A stretch of 64,000 nucleotides of DNA from Agapanthus africanus (Eukaryota > Streptophyta > Magnoliopsida > Asparagales > Amaryllidaceae): the NCBI GenBank assembly GCA_030015575.1, contig JASDDO010000016.1:112611241-112675240 (forward strand), given 5' to 3'. The notes under the pieces were generated by a model that was not told where the DNA came from, did not search any database, and saw only the letters and a list, made by a program, of their open reading frames with translations. Below, piece after piece: positions 56,471 through 64,000 of the stretch (positions are counted from its first letter, which is position 1; each line of letters begins with the position of its first letter). Made by a program: the position numbers and the translations under genes.

Positions 56471-57306
56471 ACGTCATCAAAACGGGAACCAAATTAATTC
56501 AACCTCCACGCGAAAGAAGATCCATCAATTTCATGCACACAACCCACATATGTAGTGTGCATTTATTGATGGGGGGAAATTTGTTGGGGTAAAAATTTAC
56601 ACTCTGATTGACCAAGTCAAAATCAATGTCAACCCCAACCCAGGTGGGCCGATGCCCGAGTCGAGCCTGAACATGAAGCCGCCCCCCCATGCCAAAATAA
56701 AAAATTTGTAATAAATAATTTTGGTGTATTTTTTATGAATAAATGTAATAAAAATGGGCATAAAGCCAAATTTTTGTAAAACGCATTGCTCATGTGCAAA
56801 AGAAATGAGCACATGAGGCATGGGATGGGCAAAATGCCATTTCATAAAGCCCAAGGGGCTATATGTAAAGTGTGTAGCCAATAAAGGCAAAGATGATGAT
56901 GATATCTAAACAACTTTTTCTCTCTCAAAAAAATTAGGGTATGTGCCTCCTTCTCCTTCCTCAAGCTTCTAAACCTTCTTCTTTTTTTGAATTAAATCAA
57001 GTGTTTAACTCTTTCTAGATAGTTTTTCACCACAAAACCTACAAAGGGGAGCTCAGATCTTCCATTAGATTTAAAAAAAGGGGAGATTTTTAATTCTCAC
57101 CCCCTTTTTTCTCCAAGATCCGGCCAACCGAGAGGAAGGAGACCCACCTCAAAAAACCCCACTTTGGGGAAGATCCAGGGCTCAAGGGAGAAGAAATAGG
57201 TCCCCTTTTATCAGCTCCAAAAATATCTTAAGAGTTTAACTCCTCAAAAAAAATAATAATACATACATATATATATATAGATATAAAATAATAAATCTTT
57301 CTTTTT

Positions 57307-57396
57307 GGGAGTACAACTCCCAGTGCAGGGGCTAAGCCCCTTTGTCCTCTTTGTCAGAAGTTCTGCTCCAAAAGTCTAATCGGGAGCACAGCTCCC
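57307..57396 (+). repeat. Duplicated GGGAG/CTCCC hairpins in the Tat LTR
   Basis: GGGAG-tacaa-CTCCC (57307-57321) and GGGAG-cacag-CTCCC (57382-57396) are followed by the same 'agtgcaggg', so this is a 75-bp duplication that keeps a small hairpin downstream of the TATA element. Confidence 0.6.
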
Positions 57397-57670
57397 AGTG
57401 CAGGGACAATCCCTTTTCCTGCTGACGCCCAGTGCCTGCGTGCCAAGCACGTGGCGCGCTGGCGCCCAACGCCCGCATGCCTAGCACCTAGTGTGCTGGC
57501 GCCCAGCGTCAGCACACAGCGTCAGTGCCAGCGACCAGCGTTTACGTGCTAAGCATGTGAAGCGTTGGCGCTCACGCGTCCTTTGGACGCCATTTCCCCT
57601 TATTTTATATACACTCCGCACTAAAAATACCTCCCCCATTAGAATAAATTTCTAACGGGGCGCTACCCCG

Positions 57671-57720
57671 CAAGGGGGCTACTAGCCCCCTTGACCCCCA
57701 GTCCGCTATCCGGATAGCGG
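57671..57720 (+). repeat. Two adjacent perfect hairpins in the Tat LTR
   Basis: CAAGGGGGCT-act-AGCCCCCTTG (57671-57693) has a 10-bp stem. CCGCTATCCGGATAGCGG (57703-57720) is a perfect 18-bp palindrome. Both lie in the proposed R/U5 part. They could fold in the RNA leader or act in 3' end formation; which is unknown. Confidence 0.7.
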
Positions 57721-57898
57721 GACCCCCGTAAAAACTCTGCGGGGCCCCCGATATATCCAAAACCCCTTCAAAACACAACACTGCACATTGAGTTCGCATG
57801 ACCTGTTTGACCCGTTAATCGGAGGTTCTCTCGCTCTAAAGGCGAAGGGTAATTAACGGCAGCTTAGTTCGCGGCTGCCGAAGATTCGGATCCCCACA

Positions 57899-57998
57899 AT
57901 CAATAAACCCCAGCCTACCCTATGCAGGGAGATCTGTAATGCTCATGACAAGCACGCGCGTATTCCCATCTCAATAGGATGACGAAAAACACCCTATA
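57899..57998. other. Junction between the Tat LTR and the truncated copia C2 LTR
   Basis: About 100 bp that match neither the Tat LTR nor the C2 LTR as far as I can see. It may be host flank, or the scar of the deletion that removed the first about 0.78 kb of the C2 LTR. No target duplication can be assigned. Confidence 0.4.
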
Positions 57999-59339
57999 CT
58001 GACGTTTACCACCCTGTAGACCCAGTATGCCATACTCTTAGACGAAAAGACCGGACTGTACGGAGATTGTCACAGATAGGCTCTGTAGATATCCAGATGA
58101 GTTTGCTTGTCGGCCTTCCTTTTCGATAGGTACCCGGGTAGCCGTTACATACAGTAGCCGTTGCATACAGCTAGTGCCACTGACATGCTTATGGTTATAG
58201 ATTTATCCAGTAACTCACTACCGGCGTACTGCCGAGTCTTTAGAGTCCCACACAGAGGGTTTCCCTGGTTCAGGAGAAATGATGTAGTAGCCGTATTGGA
58301 TACGTGCAGGGTTCCGATCGATTGATGTACTTTGTACCCAAACTTTCGATCGGAAAGTTGGTAGTAGTAGACGGCTCGGGTTTGAGCTGGATTATTAAAT
58401 CAGGTATTGATTTGATAATTTACATATATGCATTTCGATATGTATATTCTAGTATTACGTTCTTCGTGTTATTCTATCTCTTTGGGCATTCGTTTTTTTA
58501 TCCGATTGCAGGTATATAAATATACAGTAGAATGTAATCCACATTTTGTTACTGATAACATTCTAGAAGGTGGATACCTCATCTTGACTTTTTCCATTTA
58601 TTTCATAAATGGAAATGAGGTGTAAAGTGTGAGGTGAGGGGAGTATGGTGAGGACCATGCCTCAATAGTTGACAAATGAATTCTTTATTCATTTGTGGCA
58701 ACTATTGAAGCATGGGTCATATATTTTATTCTTGGATATTCATATACAAAACTAATGTGAGTTATTTTTATCTCACATGGTTGCCTCATTTCTCTTGAGC
58801 TCACCATTTTGATTCACTCTCCTCTCCTTCTCTTGAGTTCTTCCACCTTCATCATCTTCCTCCTCTCTACACTCTCATGTGTTGAGAAACAAGAAATGAG
58901 ACAAGATAGAGATAGTAGAACACTTATAACTTCACACTACATGCTAGAGATCTTAGATTAGCATCCCAGGTTCTCTAGTTGCTCATTTTGTTACTTAGTT
59001 AGGAGCTAGAGCCATGGATCACATCTCTCGGTGGATCATCTACGAAAAAAGAGGACCGGAGAACAAGCTTGATCCCGGAGAACCGATGGAGCGGGAAAAA
59101 GAGATCAAGCACGTTCAAGGTGTCCACTAGGAGCACATGATGAGGAAAGAAGACCGAAGGACATGGATCATTTGGTGAGGCTTTCTTATCATAGTAGATA
59201 GCACTCCTAGTTTAACTAGTTAGGTTTATGGTTAGATCCGGTTTAATGGGTTATTCTAGCACCATTTTTAAACTTGTAAGAAAATTTTTGTTCTGCAAAC
59301 CGCCACGTTTAATGGATTGGGCGTTAGGGTAACCCAACA
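57999..59339 (+). repeat. Copia C2 5' LTR, 5'-truncated
   Basis: Matches 63215 onward in the 3' LTR ('gacgaa.agaccggactgtac'). The stem-loop chain lies at 58312-58444: TTCCGATCG/CGATCGGAA, CGGCTC/GAGCTG, ATTATTAAATCA/TGATTTGATAAT, TACATAT/ATATGTA. It ends in 'aacccaaca' at 59339. No gene. Confidence 0.8.
58312..58444 (+). promoter_or_regulatory. Stem-loop chain in the copia C2 5' LTR
   Basis: TTCCGATCG (58312-58320) with CGATCGGAA (58347-58355); CGGCTC (58372-58377) with GAGCTG (58384-58389); ATTATTAAATCA (58391-58402) with TGATTTGATAAT (58408-58419, one G.U); TACATAT (58421-58427) with ATATGTA (58438-58444). Order and spacing follow the C1 chain at 11908-12045, but most arm bases differ. 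Confidence 0.65.
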
Positions 59340-61920
59340 AGGTATCAGTGCCACCCTATAAACCCATACTAGTTAGTTCTAACGTGTTTGAAATATTGAT
59401 TGACCGAAATTTTCGAAACCGCAATTCCAAAATTGTAGTTTCTATCAATTTTTTAAAGTGGTTGAAAAATCATTTTCGGTGTATCAAAATTTCGTGCAAG
59501 CTATTATAAGACTCCAGAAGAAAATTGGGTCCACAAGCCCACTAAAACGCCGCGGAACTACGGCATAACATGCATGTTTGCCGCGGTTGCGCGGCCGTAT
59601 TGGGGCCTCTGTGCACAATTTTTCTTCTGGGGTTCTTATATTTGGAATTATGGTTTCTGGAATATTTAGTTTTTGGGCCCAGATTTATTTGAGTACTGGA
59701 TTAGCACTTGGGGTCTATTTGGAAAGGCTTATTCGATCGAAATTTTTAAATACGTGTGGTTATCAGTACTTAGATTAGCAACTGCGACCGTGAATGTCAC
59801 TCGATCGGTATAACCCGTCTAACTGCTGTATGTTCTTTTAGACGAGTTTGCGAACGTGACATTCACGTTGATGTTCTGTGATTGTGCTGATATTGTGGTT
59901 GGATTGTCGTGGTGGATAGCCGGTGGTGCAATGGTTTAGTACAGTTTATATTCATTTGTACATTTGTTATTGCGGGGCGAGCGTCCGATATGTGGACTGT
60001 CGATTCTACCGTGTTGTATATTATTTTATTGGGGCATAACCAGGTTTAGGTCGATGTCACCTTTGTACATATTTTCATTTTCTGTATAAGGATTAACCCG
60101 CGGTGGAGTGCTCGAATAGTCGGGTTCTAAAGGGCAACAAGTCCGCATCTCATGGCGTTGAGATGGGGGGGCTTCACTCTAGAATTGGCGGGCTATTCAC
60201 CGCACTCGTAGGGGTATAGGTATGACCCACGGAGGGGCGCTCAAGTTACCAGATCCTGTGAAGTGCTGGGTGGCCCATTCACTTTGTTGATTGGGGTTGC
60301 CTCACTTCTAGGATTGGCGGGCAACTTGCCGCGCTCGTAGGGGTCCAGGTTTCCATTACACGGGCTATCTACACGACCGGGAACGCCGGATCTCATTTGC
60401 GGCTCAAATGAAACCCGGGGCTCCAAGATTATCCACCGCTCTGTGTTGCTTGCTGAGATTCTGTGTTGTTGCTTATATCATGTCTGGGACGAATGTTATA
60501 TATATTTATATATATACTAGTAGATATTGTATATGTTTTGCACCCGTGCTAGTCCGGCCCCCGCTCTGTCGTTAGTTAAGTAACCTAACGGGTGATGACG
60601 GGGCCAGTAGCGAATGTGGATGCCAATACGTACATTGTATTTTCGTTCTTTTCTGGTGTGATAGGCTTTAACTGATGGGAACGCATTAATTTTGATTAAA
60701 GCAAGATAATAAACCTAAAAGATGTTGTTGGAACAAATTTCGAAAAACTAGTTATATTCTTTCTTTTTGCATAGTGGTATTCGGTTGTAAATATCCAGCA
60801 CTTTATTCAAGGAGGCAAGAGCCAAGATCCCGTCACGGGGAGTGACCTCTTGAGCAAAAGTCTATACTGTAGATTACTCAGTTTTTTCAAAACCATAAAT
60901 TTTTCAAAACCACTCCTTTTCAAAACTGCCCAGGTTCCTTCAACGATATCAAGTTCATTACGTTAAAGGGTTTTTCGCCAAAAACCCAGCGGTAGCCCTC
61001 TGTCATTTCCTATAAGTACTACTTAGTATTCGAGCTACGTATTTTGGAATTGTCAAGGCGTAGTGATCGGTATCTGAGTATTGCTTGTTTGTAGCTTTGT
61101 TTTCGATTATTTAGGACGGTTGCATAGCTATGTTGGCATTGTCAAGGGTTATGCGGGTGGGTCTAAGTTAATCAAAATAATGACGGGCCGAACTTGACTA
61201 GCGGCTTATGATATGTTGGCATTGTTAAGGTCATAAAGTCGTTAGGGAAAAAAACCACATTGGGAGTTTCAAATATACAAAAAACTTGCTAGTATTGCAT
61301 ACCTTCTATAGTGTGATGACTAGAATGGCTTCCATCTAGGTTATCACGCGATGATAGTTGGATCCCGATCCTACTGATGAGCAGGATTGCTCTCGGAAGA
61401 TTATTTCACTTAACTATCAATAGTATAAACCAAGTGGGTGTCTAGAACGGTGTTAGCGGGGCTACGCCTCCAGGGAAAAGAGATTATGTAATTAAGGAAC
61501 TTCGCGAAAGCGTTGGAAAACCTCCCTCGAAGTACCAACACTAGCCTGGCCGAAAGGTTAAGCAAGTATTGTGACGTGCGATTAATCCTGATTAGTTCTT
61601 CTTTTAAGGTTTGAAGAAGAATTTGAGGAAACAGTGGGAGCCATCCTGATTAGATAAACTAATAACCAATCTAATCTTGAAAGAGTGCATGCTGAGTGTT
61701 TCTTTTCTCTCTCTCCAGGTAGCAACCAATTAACGCCCTAATCAAGATAATAAAATGCATCGCTTGACCGATCCGAATTATTATTCGGGGCTGAGAAACG
61801 TCGGTTCGGCTCTAACTTATAACAACAGTCATGAGTATGAGAAAGGAAAAGAGAATTGCATGAATTCCTTGATGACCCCATCGAAGAAGAAGCATAGTAT
61901 CGCGTCATTCTTCAGGTGTT
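59340..61920 (+). other. Copia C2 primer-binding site and long leader
   Basis: GGTATCAGTGCC (59341-59352) is a slightly changed tRNA-Met primer site. The leader then follows C1: GC palindrome module (59548-59597), the GC-rich duplicated block (about 60040-60430), 'aagtaacctaacgggtgatg' (about 60577), and the CT-rich 'tttcttttctctctctcc' near 61699. A segment at about 61431-61580 has no counterpart in C1. No open gag is recognisable in this 2.6 kb. Confidence 0.65.
59548..59597 (+). promoter_or_regulatory. GC palindrome module in the C2 leader
   Basis: CGCCGCGGAACTACGGC, then TGCCGCGGTTGCGCGGCCG after a 'ataacatgcatgt' spacer; it starts 207 nt after the primer site. The box GACTCCAGAAGAAAATTGGG (59510-59529) precedes it, closely resembling the box before the Athila U3 module. 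Confidence 0.6.
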
Positions 61921-61929
61921 CCTGTTATT

Positions 61930-62430
61930 GAGAACTATTTTTCGGACAGTCCTACCTCTTGGGTACTATATACCGGATCAGGATCTCATATCTATAATTT
62001 ATTGCAGGGACTGAGAAAAAGTAGGATGGTTGGACCTGGTGATATGTCCCTCAGAGTAGGGAACGGAGCATAAGTTACTGATTCTGCCGTCGGTGAATAT
62101 CACCTAGCATTGCCAAATGGCAATACTATGATTTTGAACAATTGCTACTATGTACCTTCCATGGTTTGCAACATCATATCAGTTTCTTTACTTGATAAAT
62201 ATGGATATAAGTTTGTTCTTGATAGAAATACCATGAACATTTACCTTAAGGTATTGGTTACAGAAGGTACACTATGTAATGGTATCTATGTTCTTAATCA
62301 AAACACAATTCTCAGTATACAAAACACATGCAAGAGGAAGAGTTCAGAAGTGAACGAATCCTACTTGTGGCATTGTAGACTTGGTCATATCGGAGAGAAA
62401 AACTAAGTAAGTTGCATAAAAATACCCTAG
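61930..62430 (+). pseudogene. pol: Copia protease and pre-integrase remnant (C2)
   Basis: Reads SWVLYTGSGSHIYNLLQGLRK, then LRVGNGA-stop (TAA 62071-62073), EYHLALPNG, NNCYYVPSMVCNIISVSLL, and the pre-integrase zinc motif YLWHCRLGHIGEKN. This is the standard copia order of protease, linker and GAG-pre-integrase. The protease's catalytic Asp (family WVLDTGS) is Tyr (TAT, 61969-61971). A stop and one-base shift at 62404 lead to LSKLHKN, after which the sequence becomes LTR within about 20 bp. The integrase core, RT and RNase H are deleted. Confidence 0.85.
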
Positions 62431-64000
62431 AGGCCATTATTGATGAAATAGTTGATGCTTGGACATATATATTGAGAACTTTCTTGCTCGACATGATAGT
62501 ATGCTATCATGTTACCTTTATCTTAACATGTAGACTGGTATTTATACTGTCTGTCTCTTACATATTGATAAAGCCCTTAGAATATGTGCTTGACTGCCAG
62601 GATTATGATGAGATCATACTAGTGGGGCCAGGGTGGTCCAAAAGTACATCATTTAATCAGTTCCTAGTCGAGGGAATATCGAGACCAGGGCATCGATATT
62701 CCAGAATAGACTAGTGTGTACGTTTCTTATCCCTTAGAAGACGATGGTTGATCCCACAACCATTGGTGTGTGACATCAATGATTGTACACAGGTGCTCAT
62801 TGGAGAATGGGTACACCGAACAGGACTCGCCGAGGACTCCTATATAGTGGTATACCTATCGTCAGATAGCAGTCCTCTGGTGACACTGGTACAGGTTAGT
62901 CTGTAGACCCGAGATCGTCATAGAGTCTTATGTGGCTCCCACTGTGCTTTGATTTTCTCCCTACCACGGCTCAAAGGAGTCATGCAAACAGGTGGATTTT
63001 GGGTACAAGCCCGAGTCACATGGAGCAATGAGCGATAGGAGGGGTTTCGTCTTTCCCGGTATTGGGGGTTGATGTTGCGTTATGCTCGATTGGCTATAAC
63101 TGGAAGTCCCTGGGCAGGGTTGCTGCTGAGATTTATTGATAAGAGTTATCAGTAGTTTCTCAAACCGTTATAGGCCAGACATCGGCATGACTTATCACGT
63201 TACTGGGTCTGACGTTTACCACCCCTAGACATGATATGCGACATATTAGACGAAGAGACCGGACTGTACGATAGTGTTACTGATAGGCTTCATGAGGAGT
63301 ATGGACGAGCTTGTTTGTTGATATTCATATCGCTCAATACCTGGATAGCCGTTATGTCCAGCTAGTACCGCTGACGGCTTGTAGGTGATTGATGTGATCG
63401 GCACCTACTGCTGGCGTATTGACGAGTCTTTAGAGTCCCACACAGAAGTTTCCTGGTTCGAGCGAAACGAAGTAGGGCACATATGTTGATATGTGAATAG
63501 GCCTGATTAAATATGAGTATGTGATACCGTATTATAATCTGGCAGTTATCTGATGTCGGTCAGCTTATATGTGATATAACCGGATTATCGAATCAAGTGT
63601 TGGTTTGATAATGTGATATTCAGATTAATGATATTAGTCGGTTATATGTGATATAACCGGATTATTAAATCAAGTGTTGATTTAATAATGTGATATATAT
63701 TATATATGATATAATTATATCTTGACTTATATTATTAGCTCGCTAATTATGTTTCTTAATATATATATATATATATATATATTTGATATATGTATATATA
63801 TATTATATGAAGCATGGCATCTATTTTCTATTTTTAGAAAATATAAAATGAGGTGTAAATTGTGGAGATATTTATGGAATGGGCTAGGCATGGGTTTTTA
63901 TCATATTATATTAGTCTTGACTCACTATTCAAGCATGGTTGCAATTTAGAATTGCAATTTATTCCATGCTTGAATAAGTGAGGAATTATTATTTGATATT
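62431..64000 (+). repeat. Copia C2 3' LTR, cut by the window end
   Basis: Begins 'ccctagaggccattattg', matching the minus-strand LTR at 1-1163 from its start. U3 carries stem-loops (63478-63495, 63639-63689) and a tandem copy of one of them. An AT microsatellite is at 63759-63782. The 100-codon frame at 62412-62714 is LTR sequence. Confidence 0.8.
63566..63690 (+). repeat. Tandemly duplicated hairpin unit in the C2 3' LTR
   Basis: Two units 77-78 bp apart contain 'ttatatgtgatataaccgga' and a stem: ATTATCGAATCA/TGGTTTGATAAT (63584-63612, two G.U pairs) and ATTATTAAATCA/TGATTTAATAAT (63661-63689, all Watson-Crick). CGGTTATAT/ATATAACCG (63639-63659) is the stem between them. Base changes between copies preserve pairing in RNA. 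Confidence 0.7.

Larger units (their letters stand above)
53960..56581 (+). other. Tat 3' untranslated region with several repeat families
   Basis: About 2.6 kb between the pol stop and the 3' LTR. It contains hairpin-forming repeats (54277-54470 and 55010-55210) and an 82-84 bp tandem repeat (54520-54853). A segment with a 744-bp period contains both; for example 'attgaaaagccttaggtgat' is at 54451 and 55195. A 30-bp array occupies 55643-56470. It ends in the polypurine tract ATGGGGGGAAATT (56569-56581). Long, repeat-rich 3' regions are typical of Tat/Ogre elements. No gene. Confidence 0.8.
56582..57898 (+). repeat. Tat-lineage 3' LTR
   Basis: It starts TGTTGGGGTAAAAATT right after the polypurine tract and is proposed to end at ATCCCCACA (57898), giving imperfect inverted termini TGTTGGGG/CCCCACA; the 5' LTR is not in the window to confirm this. 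A TATA-like TA run is at about 57267-57280. The downstream part is GC-rich with a CAGCG/GGCGC-rich stretch (57418-57580) and several hairpins (57307-57396, 57671-57720). No gene. Confidence 0.75.
57999..64000 (+). mobile_element. Copia element C2, truncated and internally deleted
   Basis: A 5'-truncated LTR (57999-59339), a primer-binding site, a leader homologous to copia C1, a protease/pre-integrase remnant, then a direct junction into the 3' LTR (about 62431), which runs out of the window. RT and RNase H are missing. The first homologous point of the left LTR, 'ctgacgtttaccacc' (57992-58006), lies about 0.78 kb inside the right LTR, giving an LTR of about 2.1 kb as in C1. Confidence 0.82.

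Noticed and set aside
55632-56492. A 286-codon minus-strand open frame with a ten-residue D-L-D-G-R-C-C-P-F-S repeat
   Set aside because: It is the translation of the 30-bp tandem array; a unit divisible by three without stops stays open automatically, and there is no start context or similarity to a known protein.

Overview
This is angiosperm nuclear DNA made almost entirely of nested LTR retrotransposons. I recognise no host gene, no cellular RNA gene and nothing prokaryotic. The evidence is plant-type copia and gypsy domains, primer-binding sites matching plant tRNA-Met and tRNA-Asp, LTRs of 1.3-4.4 kb, and 5-bp target-site duplications (TSDs) around four elements plus one solo LTR. The sequence does not identify the species.

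The backbone is an old Ty3/gypsy Tat-lineage element on the + strand. Its leader and gag start lie at 1164-1475, the rest of gag, protease and the start of reverse transcriptase (RT) at 31861-35989, the rest of RT, two RNase H domains and integrase at 50988-53959, a repeat-rich 3' region at 53960-56581, and its 3' LTR at about 56582-57898. Its 5' LTR is outside the window; a minus-strand copia LTR (1-1163) abuts its leader.

Two nests sit in this backbone. (1) An Athila-type element (1476-31860, TSD TCAGC) lies inside the Tat gag frame. It carries gag and protease but no RT or integrase. Into it went a copia element C1 (3341-12903, TSD CATAC, 2.1-kb LTRs, decayed pol) and a LARD-like element (13262-24819, TSD AGCAG, 4.25-kb LTRs, non-coding 3-kb interior). 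(2) A 4.4-kb solo LTR related to the LARD-like family (35990-50987, TSD TGGAT) sits in Tat RT. It is itself split by a Del/Tekay-type chromovirus (37106-47680, TSD ATATC) with a nearly complete gag-pol reading frame broken by two nonsense codons.

Downstream of the Tat 3' LTR is a second copia family C2 (about 57999 to the window end): a 5'-truncated LTR, a long leader, a protease/pre-integrase remnant, then a junction straight into the 3' LTR. The left-edge LTR is from the same family.

The most unusual signals are non-coding. A paired GC-rich palindrome module (TGGCCGC...GCGGCCA type) recurs in copia, Athila and LARD-like elements, three times about 200-245 nt after the primer-binding site. 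The copia LTRs carry a chain of stem-loops whose sequence turns over while pairing is kept. The Tat 3' region has a 30-bp satellite-like array with a 300-bp higher-order period and a second set of hairpin repeats with compensating changes. Three of the four complete elements look non-autonomous although their paired LTRs are nearly identical, so they were probably mobilised in trans.
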